Numbered from the stretch's first letter, positions 1-12,696 are shown. The stretch is 64,000 bases of DNA from Lotus japonicus (GCF_012489685.1 NC_080042.1:7070501-7134500), one strand, 5' to 3'. Notes: a model not told the origin generated them from the letters alone. Numbers and translations: made by a program.

Positions 1-2443
1 AAAGCACAAGTCCAGGGCATTGGTCGAGCTTCACCCCTTTCCTCTTTATCCTTAGATTCTGTCTTATTTTTACCTAGTTCCCCTTTTAATTTAGTTTCCA
101 TAAGTCGACTTACTCGTGCTTTGAATTGTTCCATAACCTTTGTTTCTGATTCTTTTCTCATACAAGACCGAACTACCGGGAAGACGATTAGAGTTGGATA
201 TGAATCACATGGTCTCTATTACATGCAACCTTATCTATCGACACTATGTGCAGTCTCCAAGTCTCCTGATCTTTTACATCGTCGGTTGGGTCACCCAAGT
301 CTTGAAAGGTTGAAGCAAATGGTTCCGAAGCTTTCTCACTTAAAGACATTGGAGTGTGAGTCATGTCAACTTGGAAAGCATGTTAGAGCATCATTTCCAT
401 CTAGTATTAGTAGTCCCACTGTATCACCGTTTGACCTCGTTCATTCTGATGTTTGGGGTCCAAGTCGTGTTACGTCAGTTTTAGGATTTAGGTATTATGT
501 TACCTTCACTGATGACTTTTCAAGATGTGCTTGATTATTTTTAATGAAAGATCGTTCTGAGTTATTTGATGTTTTTAAGACTTTTTTTTTTTTGAGATCA
601 ATAACCAATTTGGAAAGACTATTCGCGCTTTACGCAGCGATATTGCAAAAGAATATTTCTCTGCGCAGTTTACTTCATTCTTGGCATCTCATGGCATCAT
701 TCATGAACCCAACTGCCCTCATACACCACAACAAAATGCTGTGGCTGAACGTAAGCATCGTCATTTGGTAGACACAGCCCGAACTTTATTAATCATTGCT
801 AAAGCACCATTGAAGTTTTGGAGTGATGCCATTCTTACAGCTTGTTATTTAATCAATCGCATGCCATCTGTTGTTCTTGATAATAAGATTCCTCACAATA
901 TTTTGCACCCTCAAGACACGCTTTATGTTGTTCCTCCCTGGGTGTTTGGCTCTACCTGCTTTGTTCATAATTTTTCCCCTGGATGTGACAAGTTGGCTGC
1001 ACGAGCTATTAAATGTATATTCTTGGATACTCTCGCTGTAAGAAGGGATACCAGTGTTACTCACCCACTACACAACGGTTCTATGTGAGTGCGGATGTTA
1101 CTTTCTTTGAGGATAAACCATTCTTTGACTCAGCATCCGACGTGGCTTCGCAGGATATTATTGACCCTGGTATTACATCTCCAGTATTACCTGTGCGACT
1201 TGCTGACTCTCTTCAATTTGGTATTACTTATGAGCGACGACGATCAGACATATCAGGACCTTCTCCTACAGTTGAGACTCGTGATTTAGATCCAGCTCCA
1301 ACATCTCCTTCTATTGCGATCCTCCCTGATCCTCTTGATGACCAGCCTATTTCTCTTCGTAAAGGTAATCATTCCACAGTTAATCCTCATCCCATTTATA
1401 ACTTCTTAAGTTATCATCGCATATCACCTTCCTATTGTTCCTTTATGTCTGCCTTGTCTTCTGTTACTATCCCTAAAACAGTTCAAGAAGCACTTTCACA
1501 TCCTGGATGGAGACAAGCTATGATTGATGAGATGACTACCTTGGAAGCCAATCATACGTGGACACTTCTTCCATTTCCTCATGGTAAATCTACAGTTGGA
1601 TGTCGATGGGTCTTTACCATTAAGGTTGGCCCTAATGGACAGGTGGACCGCTTAAAGGCCCGACTTGTTGCCAAAGGGTACACTCAGATATATGGTCTGG
1701 ATTATGGTGATACTTTCTCTCCCGTTGCTAAGATGGCATCTGTTCGTTTGTTTTTAGCTATTGCTGTCATTCGCCATTGGTCGTTGTATCAACTTGATAT
1801 TAAGAACGCTTTCTTACATGGAGATTTAGAGGAGGAGATTTATATGGAGCAATCACCTGGGTTTGTTGCTCAGGGAGAGTTAGGTAAGGTTTGCCGGTTG
1901 AAGAAATCTCTATATGGTTTAAAGAAGTCACCTCGAGCTTGGTTTGGGAAATTTAGCAAAGTCATTCAAGAGTTTGGCATGATTCGTTGTGAAGCCGATC
2001 ACTCTGTGTTTCTTAAACGCTCGTCATCCAATCAATCCATTTATCTTGTGGTGTATGTGGACGATATTGTCATTACAGGTGTTGATTAAAAGGGTATTGA
2101 GGAGTTGAAACAACACTTGTTCAAGAACTTTCAAACTAAAGATCTTGGTCAGTTACGATACTTTCTTGGGATTGAGGTGGCACAATCAAAGGCAGGTATT
2201 GCTATTTCTTAAAGGAAATATGTTCTTGATATTCTAGAGGAAACTGGAATGCTTGATTGTAAACCTGTTGACACACCTATGGACCCCAATGTGAAGCTTC
2301 TTCCTAATTAGGGGAAGCCAAATTCTGATCTAGGGAGATAGAGAAGGTTAGTTGGGAAATTGAATTAACTTACAATGACTAGACCTGGCATTGCCTTCCC
2401 AGTTAGCGTTGTGAGTCAGTTTCTTAATTCACCATGTGATAGT
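1..2443 (+). pseudogene. Copia pol, part 1: protease end, integrase, reverse transcriptase
   Basis: The frame is open from base 1. A GAG-pre-integrase motif (HRRLGHPS, then CESCQLGKH) at about 270-385 leads into the integrase core start (HSDVWGP, then YYVTFTDDFSR). A TGA at 532-534 and a frameshift near the T-run at about 583-592 break integrase. It continues in a second frame to about 1080 (PHTPQQNAVAERKHR holds the third catalytic acidic residue) and in a third frame from about 1013. RT spans about 1480-2440, with KARLVAKGY, LDIKNAFLHG and the active site YVDD near 2056. In-frame stops follow at 2087-2089, 2210-2212 and beyond. No functional product is expected. Confidence 0.92.
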
Positions 2444-4520
2444 TGTAACCCTCTAAACCCCGCATAATAATATATCATAAATCAGAGTAAAATGCATAAC
2501 ACAGAGGGTGTCACACTTATTCTCCAGAAACATAAATCAAAACACTTGTCATGCTCATAATAAATATATAAATTTTCCAACTTTAATGTCGCAACATCAT
2601 ATGCATAGCACAGCGGATTTATTTCAACTCCAAAATTTAACATAAAGAGAGTTCATAGGTAACTCTTAACAACAAGGTACAAAACTAAACGTTTCCCGGT
2701 GTTACATAACAGAGCATGACTCCCCTAACTAAACCGTAAATGAAAGAATAGCTCCTCCAACTAACCCTCGCGAGAAGCTCCACTATCTTCGGTACCTGAG
2801 CGATGTCGCATAGAACATCATTCCAACAGAAGGGTGAGAACTCATATCATATGGATAAGCATAATAATAAAAAATGTAAAAGCTTATCTATGCTCCACAT
2901 AAATTACTCACATTCACTAACAAATAATAAATTATGTAATTTTAACATAATTAATCAAGTTCACAGTTATGGCAAATACTCCATAAATTATAGCTCAATT
3001 AGAACATATATAATAGTCTCTAATTACCACCACATCAAATCTCTCAAAAAATATCACCATAACACATATGACTCAAGTGAGACCCGTGCAAATGCCTTTG
3101 GTACCAAAGTTGTTATCCTTAGCGGTATCACCGCGTCCACTCCAGACAGATAACCACCAATAAAGCCATCGCTCTAGGCTTCAAAACCACTCCAGTTTTG
3201 GGACAAGTCACTAGCCTCCACGAGAACTAGCAAACATTGCCTCTTGACAACTATGCAGTGTATTGTGCAAAACTCAACTAACATATGCATATTCAGACCA
3301 TCTCCAAGTCCTATTTATTTTAGCATATTCATCACCAGTTGCACAAAACACATATTACATGTTATCAATTATACAACTTGCAATCACAACAACTTAGCAT
3401 CTCAAACATAACATCAATTCAGAAACAACATCATATAATGATTATTAAAAATAGATGTAAATTAAATATAATTCATATATAACAGGTTCTGCAACTATTT
3501 CCTAAAGACTGGATTTCTCTCTAAATTTTCCCAAAAACTCGCGACATGCTCATGCTCGCCATCTCGCAACATCTCACTGCACAACTCACCATGTCGCGAC
3601 ATCTCACGACATCTCCCTACGCAACTCGCCATGTCGCTGAATAACTCGCCATGTCGCGACATCTCACGACATCTTCCTGCGCAACTCGCCATGTGCGCGC
3701 ACCACACATCTAATGAACTATTAAACAGATGTAAATTATCAAATATACTCAGAAAAATCTAATATTTTTATCATGGTTCCGTATACACGTTTTGTAAACC
3801 TCTATAAATTTTCAAGTCACAATTCAAAGTACAAAAATCAGGAAAAATCGTACACTAACCGCAGTTCGTAAGAAACTGGACAGCTTAACCTATACTCACT
3901 AAAATACACATAATTCGAGCTACAGATGTCGGAATGACGTGAAACCAGTGGCAAAAGTTTCGTAACAGAAAAAACTACAACTTTTATGAAGATTACTTCT
4001 TCCAATTCGGCCATTAACATAGTACGAAAAAGGGTACAAGAGAACGTAAATTTCTGCGCATCATGCAAGCCTATCATCTACCCCCAAAATCATCTAAAAG
4101 CCAAACCCTAACTATTTCAATTTGGGAATTTTTGCAACCTAGGGTTCCTAAATCACGCTTTCTATCATTATCCACTATCATACCAATTCATAAAACATGA
4201 ATTCAAACCCTTACCTCTTGTAGATCAATTCTAAGTTTTCTCCTCTTTTCTCCTGTCCTACTCTGCTTTCACGTGTTTCTTGTTCTGCTTCTCTTCTAAT
4301 CCTTATTTTTTTTCTTTTCTTTCTTTCTATTTCACTCCTAACCCTTAAATAGCCATGCAATGGGCCCCACTCTCAATTACTCACCCTAAACCCTAAAACC
4401 TTATTTATCTATATCATATAATCACTTAATTATCTAACAAAATCACTTAATTACCATATACCATAATACTAATTAAAATAAAATAATAAATAACCTAATA
4501 ACAGAAAATGGGGTGTTACA
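2444..4520 (-). repeat. LTR copy 1 of triple array (3' LTR in element sense)
   Basis: Ends at 4520 with TGTTACA in plus sense; the outer edge reads TGTAACCCTCT, two bases shorter than the matching edge of the other copies. It has no coding content. The short ORFs seen in every copy come from AT-rich sequence and from an internal CGCGACATCTC repeat. Confidence 0.9.
3541..3705. repeat. Minisatellite inside the LTR (also at about 5790-5950 and 8039-8200)
   Basis: Diverged direct copies of a unit built from CTCGCCATGTCGCGACATCT, containing the palindrome TGTCGCGACA. The same cluster sits at the same place in all three LTRs, so it predates their multiplication. The local base composition (CpG-rich) stands out from the AT-rich LTR. 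Confidence 0.75.
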
Positions 4521-4690
4521 ACTCTCCCCCACTTAAGAATTTTCGCCCTCGAAAATTGCCTTAAACGAACAACTCGGGATAGGAATTCCAAAACAGTATC
4601 GATTGTGTCATAAACACATATCGAATACAAAAAGAATTAGACATGCTAATAACCCTAGACTACTGACCAACCATGCTCTGATACCACTAA
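4521..4690 (-). other. Minimal internal region 1 with PBS and PPT
   Basis: Purine tract at 4521-4537 (minus sense) and initiator tRNA-Met primer-binding site at 4675-4686. The roughly 135 bp between them has no ORF. No room is left for gag or pol. Confidence 0.85.
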
Positions 4691-6769
4691 TTTAACACCC
4701 TCTAAACCCCGCATAATAATATATCATAAATCAGAGTAAAATGCATAACACAGAGGGTGTCACACTTATTCTCCAGAAACATAAATCAAAACACTTGTCA
4801 TGCTCATAATAAATATATAAATTTTCCAACTTTAATGTCGCAACATCATATGCATAGCACAGCGGATTTATTTCAACTCCAAAATTTAACATAAAGAGAG
4901 TTCATAGGTAACTCTTAACATCAAGGTACAAAACTAAACGTTTCCCGGTGTTACATAACAGAGCATGACTCCCCTAACTAAACCGTAAATGAAGGACTAG
5001 CTCCTCCAACTAACCCTCGCGAGAAGCTCCACTATCTTCGGTACCTGAGCGATGTCGCATAGAACATCATTCCAACAGAAGGGTGAGAACTCATATCATA
5101 TGGATAAGCATAATAATAAATAATGTAAAAGCTTATCTATGCTCCACATAAATTACTCACATTCACTAACAAATAATAAATTATGTAATTTTAACATAAT
5201 TAATCAAGTTCACAGTTATGGCAAATACTCCATAAATTATAGCTCAATTAGAACATATATAATAGTCTCTAATTACCACCACATCAAATCTCTCCAAAAA
5301 TATCACCATAACACATATGACTCAAGTGAGACCCGTGAAAATGCCTTTGGCACCAAAGTTGTTATCCTTAGCGGTATCACCGCGTCCACTCTAGACAGAT
5401 AACCACCAATAAAGCCCTCACTCTAGGCTTCAAAACCACTCCAGTTTTGGGACAAGTCACTAGCCTCCACGAGAACTAGCAAACATTGCCTCTTGACAAC
5501 TATGCAGTGTATTGTGCAAAACTCAACTAACATATGCATATTCAGACCATCTCCAAGTCCTAATTATTTTAGCATATTCATCACCAGTTGCACAAAACAC
5601 ATATTACATGTTATCAATTATACAACTTGCAATCACAACAACTTAGCATCTCAAACATAACATCAATTCAGAAACAACATCATATAATGATTATTAAAAA
5701 TAGATGTAAATTAAATATAATTCATATATAACAGGTTCTGCAACTATTTCCTAAAGACTGGATTTCTCTCTAAATTTTCCCAAAAACTCGCGACATGCTC
5801 ATGCTCGCCATCTCGCGACATCTCACTGCACAACTCGCCATGTCGCGACATCTCACGACATCTCCCTACGCAACTCGCCATGTCGCTGAATAACTCGCCA
5901 TGTCGCGACATCTCACGACATCTTCCTGCGCAACTCGCCATGTGCGCGCACCACACATCTAATGAACTATTAAACAGATGTAAATTATCAAATATACTCA
6001 GAAAAATCTAATATTTTTATCATGGTTCCGTATACACGTTTTGTAAACCTCTATAAATTTTCAAGTCACAAATCAAAGTACAAAAATCCGGAAAAATCGT
6101 ACACTAACCGCAATTCGTAAGAAACTAGACAGCTTAACCTATACTCACTAAAATACACATAACTCGAGCTACAGATGTTGGAATGACGTGAAACCAGTGG
6201 CAAAAGTTTCGTAACAGAAAAACCTACAACTTTTATGAAGATTACTTCTTCTAATTCGGCCATTAACATAGAACGAAAAAGGGTACAAGAGAACGTAAAT
6301 TTCTGCGCATCATGCAAGCCTATCATCTACCCCCAAAATCATCTAAAAGCCAAACCCTAACTATTTCAATTTGGGAATTTTTGCAACCTAGGGTTCCTAA
6401 ATCATGCTTTCTATCATTATCCACTATCATACCAATCCATAAAACATGAATTCAAACCCTTACCTCTTGTAGATCAGTTCTAAGTTTTCTCCTCTTTTCT
6501 CCTCTCCTACTCTGCTTTCACGTGTTTCTTGTTCTGCTTCTCTTCTAATCCTTATTTTTTTTCTTTTCTTTCTTTCTATTTCACTCCTAACCCTTAAATA
6601 GCCATACAATGGGCCCCACTCTCAATTACTCACCCTAAACCCTAAAACCTTATTTATCTATATCATATAATCACTTAATTATCTAACAAAATCACTTAAT
6701 TACCATATACCATAATACTAATTAAAATAAAATAATAAATAACCTAATAACAGAAAATGGGGTGTTACA
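4691..6769 (-). repeat. LTR copy 2 of triple array (central)
   Basis: 2079 bp, nearly identical to copies 1 and 3 by eye. It serves as the 3' LTR of one unit and the 5' LTR of the other. Confidence 0.9.
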
Positions 6770-6939
6770 ACTCTCCCCCACTTAAGAATTTTCGCCCTCG
6801 AAAATTGCCTTAAACGAACAACTCGGGATAGGAATTCCAAAACAGTATCGATTGTGTCATAAACACATATCGAATACAAAAAGAATTAGACATGCTAATA
6901 ACCCTAGACTACTGACCAACCATGCTCTGATACCACTAA
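6770..6939 (-). other. Minimal internal region 2 with PBS and PPT
   Basis: Same as the first spacer: purine tract at 6770-6786 and tRNA-Met PBS at 6924-6935, with no ORF. The two spacers look identical over the bases compared. Confidence 0.85.
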
Positions 6940-9026
6940 TTTAACACCCTCTAAACCCCGCATAATAATATATCATAAATCAGAGTAAAATGCATAACAC
7001 AGAGGGTGTCACACTTATTCTCCAGAAACATAAATCAAAACACTTGTCATGCTCATAATAAATATATAAATTTTCCAACTTTAATGTCGCAACATCATAT
7101 GCATAGCACAGCGGATTTATTTCAACTCCAAAATTTAACATAAAGAGAGTTCATAGGTAACTCTTAACATCAAGGTACAAAACTAAACGTTTCCCGGTGT
7201 TACATAACAGAGCATGACTCCCCTAACTAAATCGTAAATGAAAGACTAGCTCCTCCAACTAACCCTCGCGAGAAGCTCCACTATCTTCGGTACCTGTGCG
7301 ATGTCGCATAGAACATCATTCCAACAGAAGGGTGAGAACTCGTATCATATGGATAAGCATAATAATAAATAATGTAAAAGCTTATCTATGCTCCACATAA
7401 ATTACTCACATTCACTAACAAATAATAAATTATGTAATTTTAACATAATTAATCAAGTTCACAGTTATGGCAAATACTCCATAAATTATAGCTCAATTAG
7501 AACATATATAATAGTCTCTAATTACCACCACATCAAATCTCTCCAAAAATATCACCATAACACATATGACTCAAGTGAGACCCGTGCAAATGCCTTTGGT
7601 ACCAAAGTTGTTATCCTTAACGGTATCACCGCGTCCACTCCAGACAGATAACAACCAATAAAGCCCTCGCTCTAGGCTTCAAAACCACTCCAGTTTTGGG
7701 ACAAGTCACTAGCCTCCACGAGAACTAGCAAACATTGCCTCTTGACAACTATGCAGTGTATTGTGCAAAACTCAACTAACATATGCATATTCAGACCATC
7801 TCCAAGTCCTAATTATTTTAACATATTCATCACCAGTTGCACAAAACACATATTACATGTTATCAATTATACAACTTGCAATCACAACAACTTAGCATCT
7901 CAAACATAACATCAATTCAGAAACAACATCATATAATGATTATTAAAAATAGATGTAAATTAAATATAATTCATATATAACAGTTTCTGCAACTATTTCC
8001 TAAAGACTGGATTTCTCTCTAAATTTTCCCAAAAATTCGCGACATGCTCATGCTCGCCATCTCGCGACATCTCACTGCACAACTCGCCATGTCGCGACAT
8101 CTCACGACATCTCCCTACGCAACTCGCCATGTCGCTGAATAACTCGCCATGTCGCGACATCTCACGACATCTTCCTGCGAAACTCGCCATGTGCGCGCAC
8201 CACACATCTAATGAACTATTAAACAGATGTAAATTATCAAATATACTCAGAAAAATCTAATATTTTTATCATGGTTCCGTATACACGTTTTGTAAACCTC
8301 TATAAATTTTCAAGTCACAATTCAAAGTACAAAAATCAGGAAAAATCGTACACTAACCGCAGTTCGTAAGAAACTGGACAGCTTAACCTATACTCACTAA
8401 AATACACATAACTCGAGCTACAGATGTCGGAATGACGTGAAACCAGTGGCAAATGTTTCGTAACAGAAAAACCTACAACTTTTGTGAAGAATACTTCTTC
8501 AAATTCGGCCATTAATATAGCACGAAAAAGGGTACAAGTGAACGTAAATTTCTGCGCATCATGCAAGCCTATCTATCATCTACCCCCAAAATCATCTAAA
8601 AGCCAAACCCTAACTATTTCAATTTGGGAATTTTTGCAACCTAGGGTTCCTAAATCATGCTTTCTATCATTATCCACTATCATACCAATCCATAAAACAT
8701 GAATTCAAACCCTTACCTCTTGTAGATCAGTTCTAAGTTTTCTCCTCTTTTCTCCTCTCCTTCTCTGCTTTCACGTGTTTCTTGTTCTGCTTCTCTTCTA
8801 ATCCTTATTTTTTTTCTTTTCTTTCTTTCTTTCTATTTCACTCCTAACCCTTAAATAGCCATACAATGGGCCCCACTCTCAATTACTCACACTAAACCCT
8901 AAAACCTTATTTATCTATATCACATAATCACTTAATTATCTAACAAAATCACTTAATTACCATATACCATAATACTAATTAAAATAAAATAATAAATAAC
9001 CTAATAACAGAAAATGGGGTGTTACA
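6940..9026 (-). repeat. LTR copy 3 of triple array (5' LTR in element sense)
   Basis: About 2087 bp, ending at 9026 with TGTTACA directly against the ATAGT duplication. It carries small private indels, for example an extra TTTC unit near 8820. Confidence 0.9.
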
Positions 9027-9031
9027 ATAGT

Positions 9032-9598
9032 CATTGGAATGCAGTCATCCGGATCCTAAAATACATTAAAGGATCACCTGGAAAGGGGCTTGTCTATACA
9101 GACAAGGGTCATACTGATGTCATTGTATATGCTGATGCAGACTGGGCAGGTGATGCTAGTGATAGAAGATCCACTAGAGGTTGTTGTGTTCTTATGGGAG
9201 GAAATCTAATTTTTTGGAAAAGCAAGAAACAAACTGTTGTTGCAAGGTCTAGTACAGAAGCAGAGTATCGTGCTATGGCTAATACTACGTGCGAATTGCT
9301 CTGGTTAAAGCACTTTCTTCAGGAGTTGAAGTTTTGTGAGTTAGGACCTATGGAGCTTGCTTGTGATAACCAATCAGCTTTGTATCTTTCCTCAAATCCA
9401 ATTTTTCATGAGAGGACCAAACATATAGAGGTCAACTGTCATTTTATCAGAGAGAAGATCCTCTCAGGCGTAATCAAGACTTCTTATGTTCAATCTAGGG
9501 ATCAACTTGCAGATATGTTAACCAAGTCGTTACGAGGTCCTAGGATACAATATATATGTAACAAGCTGGATGCATTAGATATATATGCTCCAACTTGA
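9032..9598 (+). pseudogene. Copia pol, part 2: RNase H
   Basis: Continues the RT-RNase H connection (HWNAVIRILKYIKGSPGKGL). RNase H motifs follow: YADADWAGD, RRSTRGCC, SSTEAEYRAMA and ACDNQSALYLSSNP, then the usual end LADMLTKSL. The stop is at 9596-9598. The stretch is uninterrupted, but it is cut off from the rest of pol by the nested insertion and lies in a dead element. Confidence 0.92.
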
Positions 9599-9605
9599 GG
9601 GGGAG
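9597..9605 (+). other. Copia polypurine tract
   Basis: GAGGGGGAG overlaps the pol stop codon and ends directly before the 3' LTR start TGTTGAATATT. It is the plus-strand priming site for reverse transcription. Confidence 0.85.
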
Positions 9606-9808
9606 TGTTGAATATTATTATTAAGATTTAGTTTAGAAATAGAGATATGGTTCAAATATAAGTTTCTATTATAGATTAGTATCTTCAAGATTTAGAAAGA
9701 TATAGTTTAGATATCTCTTTTACATCTATATATATTGTACAAGTTTGTCAATATATGAAATATCAGAAATTATCATATTCAAGTTCAGTCATGCTCGCTG
9801 CATCTTCA
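9606..9808 (+). repeat. Copia 3' LTR
   Basis: Starts TGTTGAATATT right after the purine tract. AT-rich and about 200 bp, short as is common for Copia. The right edge is set at CATCTTCA; an earlier CA at 9786 is also possible, and no partner LTR lies in the window to decide. Confidence 0.65.
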
Positions 9809-9830
9809 ATAGGGTTGTGTAGGTACTAGC

Positions 9831-10493
9831 CTACCTTTCAAAGTGAATATTTAGGTCCCTCGGCTCGCCTGGAAAGGTATGGAAAGAAGGAAAAAGCTCT
9901 TCGCTTGAGGAAGGAAGGCTCAAGATGTTCACCAAGTCCAACAAGGTTGGGGAAATCATTCCACCAAGAAAGACAAAGTCGTTAACAGAAGTGGACAAGA
10001 AGGTAGAAAACACAAATAGCGGGTTATTGCAGCAAGTGATCTCTTGGGTGGAAATCATAACTCCATCGTAGATGCCCCATGGTTTCCACAAGTCTTACTT
10101 TGCGGTTGCACCCCTTCTTACCCAATCGGGATACTTCCCGGCCACGTTTGGCCAGAAACAAATGCTCTTCAAAGGAATGTCAATGGTGAACCAGTGTTGA
10201 GTAAGGGGGAGTTTATAGACACCCTTTCATAAGAAAAGCCTCACCGGTTCAACAGAATCAGTAAAGAGGTTTCCTCAAAGGGCCAAGAAGGTATTGCCTT
10301 ATACCTTCATCAAAAGGAAAAGAGTGGCCAAAGAAGGAGGAGGCAGATTCCTCTAAGGCTCTATATTTGCTTGAGGCGCCCAATGAGGAACAGGGGCGGG
10401 ATCAAGCACATGGAAAAAAGAGGATGTGGCAGAAGAGGGAGAATCGTCGTCATATGAGAGGGTTTGATTTTGAGAATCGCTAATGTCGGGCAT
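9831..10493 (-). pseudogene. Antisense-ORF relic of a Tat-like element, plant-mobile-domain-like
   Basis: The minus strand opens at an ATG (10493; MPDISDSQ) followed by an acidic/serine stretch, breaks by stops and frameshifts, then gives an 86-codon open piece containing KPWGIYDGVMIS and GGMISPTLLDLVNILSLP. The latter resembles the start of plant mobile domain / putative gypsy-type transposon proteins. Its position, antisense and just upstream of a purine-rich tract and LTR, matches the antisense ORF of Tat-lineage elements such as the one at 31819-33936. Not functional; the family assignment is tentative. Confidence 0.45.
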
Positions 10494-10716
10494 GATGGTT
10501 GTTTGAGTGAATTAAGAGATCACCAGGTTGTCTTTAAAGGATGAGCTTCAAAGAGAGGAAATAGGATCAGAGCAATAAGTTATCAAGAAATTAGGAAATA
10601 TGTTGTAGAAACGAAGCTTAAGTAATAAATAGATTACTCTCCTTCGAAAATATAAAGTCGTGATTGAATTCTGATGTGCCAAGTAACGGCCAAATCGAGA
10701 ATGCACGGGGGCAACG

Positions 10717-11561
10717 TGTTGGCACCCAAAAATTTGTAACGGCTGCAAGAGCAACCAAAACATCTCGCCTTCCCTCGTGACAAACTATTCATTAGGGATT
10801 CCAGCTGAAGGCGGGAGGTTATCTGATGGGATGCTAGAAAGGAACGGCTAAGGACCTAAACATGAACAAGAATTGAGGAAATCTGGAAGGGCCCCAAATG
10901 CACGATGAAAGATATTTTATGAGCTTCTAGAATGTCGCCACGTGCTGAAAACACTAAGCGGTTGATCCCTTCAATTTAGGGAGATTAGTTATGGCTTATG
11001 AACCAGCGATACAAGGAAGGGCAGCTTAAAGCAAGCTTCCAGGCTGATCAGGAGAAGTAAACTACCAACACCCCACAACTTGTATGTGCACGCAAACATC
11101 AATCACCTTGGGTAGAGGTTGGTGTTTGTTAACTGACGTAGGTTAGCTGAAATTGCTTCTATAAATTATGGAATGATCATTGTACAAAACACAACTCATA
11201 AATAAATCAAACTACAAATTTCCCGCATTTCCTTTGTCACTTTACTTTCATGTCTTTAGTTTCCAGCTTTTAAGTTTCTTTACAATATGTCAACACTTTA
11301 CCATTTCAACGCTTTATTTATTCAACTTTCAGCTGTTTAAGCCTTTATTTACTCACTTTCGTCTATGACTTAGTTTAGTAGCCTTGTTACATACACGACT
11401 TCTCAATTGTGATCACTAAAAGTTTTTTATAGTGTCTTAGGAACCAACATTGAGGAACAAAGTCTCTTTCCCAAGTATTCTCTTGATTAGAGAATCACTA
11501 CGTTGGTTTTCCTAGCCGTCCCACATGGCTACCTAATCCCAAAATGATTTGTAAACCAACA
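10717..11561 (+). repeat. Probable 3' LTR of Tat-like relic
   Basis: Begins TGTTGG after the purine-rich ACGGGGGCAACG and ends CCAACA, giving matched TG...CA ends. A TATA-like TATAAATTA lies at about 11160. No second LTR is in the window, so the borders rest on terminal motifs and on the neighbouring antisense relic. Confidence 0.55.
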
Positions 11562-11874
11562 ATTACGAAGAAAGATAACATATTACTATTTTCGGAAATA
11601 GATAACTATAACCGGGATTGGTAACAGATTACGAGAAATTTATAGTTTCTAAAGATTTGTGATTGTTTTTTGGAAATCTAATCTACCCCCACCCTTTTAG
11701 GTTTGCCTCATTTACAATTACAATCGTAATCTCGGGTTCACAGGTAAGAGCAATACAATTGTATCACCGCAGAAGCAAAATTGCTTCCATTTACTACTTT
11801 TTAAACATTTTTCCAGACACCTCTTAAGCATCTCCAAGATCCACTTGAATCAGACAAAATTACATAATGATTCA
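11562..11874. other. Intergenic, nothing recognised
   Basis: About 310 bp without ORFs or repeats that I recognise. It ends with the ATTCA target duplication of the next element. Confidence 0.6.
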
Positions 11875-12517
11875 TGTTGGTAAATCCGCAAGTGTACGAA
11901 TCCACCCGGTTTTAAATATCGAACCACAGGGATTGTGAGTGAATAGATTCGGTTCAAGCTTTGAGTTTGAAGGTTTGTTTTATTGAGGCAAACATATGAC
12001 GAAGTAGTAATAAGGAAAAAGAAAATATAAATTCAGAAATGAAACAGAGAATGAAAAGAAAGAGTGATTTACTTTGGGTTCTTGCTCAACTAATCAATTC
12101 AAGCACATCATTCTAAGCACATGTTCTCATGAATCTCTCCTTGATGTTATAGCCTAAGCAACTACCTATCGATGCCTCGCATAGATAATTCTTTCAAACC
12201 AAAAGATAAGCCCAATTCCTTGCGTACTTAAACATTTGTTTGAAGCATAAAGATTATAAAGTTCAGGCCAACAAACCCCAACCCTTCCTCTATTCCTAGT
12301 AGCAAGTATAGAAGAGGTAATCCCATAACAAGTCCCTAATCTATAACAAACTTCCGTTCTATTATAGAAAAGCATAAAGCTAGCACATGTTCTAACTTGA
12401 AACATAAAGCATGGATATGGGATTCAAGGAAAGAAGAAGAACATGTGGGAAAGAACTTAAGATTATAACTTAAAAGGAAAAGTCTTACAAGAAAACCAAA
12501 GTAAAAGAAGAGAGATT

Positions 12518-12547
12518 AGCCAAGCATGGCATGAGCCATGCTTGGCT
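12518..12547. repeat. Perfect 13 bp inverted repeat in LTR (also 15493-15522)
   Basis: AGCCAAGCATGGC, a 4-base ATGA loop, then the exact reverse complement. Both LTRs preserve it without change. Confidence 0.9.
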
Positions 12548-12696
12548 AAGAACCTTGAACACAAGCTTGGAAGCCTTCTCTCACTATCCTAGATGATCCT
12601 CTACCTCTGAATTTTACAAAGTATGAAAAGATATCCCAGATCCCAAAAGAAAATGACTAAAATCCTATTTATAGGCAAAAATCACGAGTTTGGGCT

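Larger units (their letters stand above)
2444..9026 (-). mobile_element. Tandem triple-LTR non-autonomous retrotransposon (LTR-int-LTR-int-LTR)
   Basis: Three nearly identical ~2.08 kb LTRs are separated by two ~170 bp spacers. On the minus strand each spacer begins with TGGTATCAGAGC, the primer-binding site complementary to initiator tRNA-Met, and ends with a purine tract (CTTAAGTGGGGGAGAGT) directly before the next LTR start TGTAACACCCC. These are the two signals an LTR element needs for replication, with no gag or pol between them. The whole block is flanked by ATAGT (2439-2443 and 9027-9031). The LTR start and PBS resemble chromovirus (Tekay-like) elements, so it may use such an element's proteins in trans; that is inference. 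Confidence 0.9.
1..9808 (+). mobile_element. Ty1/copia retrotransposon, 5' end outside window, split by nested insertion
   Basis: Reads in order protease end, integrase, reverse transcriptase, RNase H, polypurine tract and 3' LTR, which is the Copia order with integrase before RT. The RT-RNase H linker is interrupted at 2443 and resumes at 9027, and the reading frame joins exactly once the insertion and one copy of the 5 bp ATAGT duplication are removed. The 5' LTR and gag lie before position 1. Many stops and frameshifts make it a dead copy. Confidence 0.93.

Noticed and set aside
2803..8702. Repeated short open frames (70-116 codons) in the three ~2.2 kb repeats as genes
   Set aside because: They lie in LTR sequence, some arise from the CGCGACA minisatellite, they start and stop differently between copies, and they have no domain.
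10044..10232. Plus-strand 62-codon frame
   Set aside because: Opposite strand of the Tat-like antisense relic; no motif of its own.
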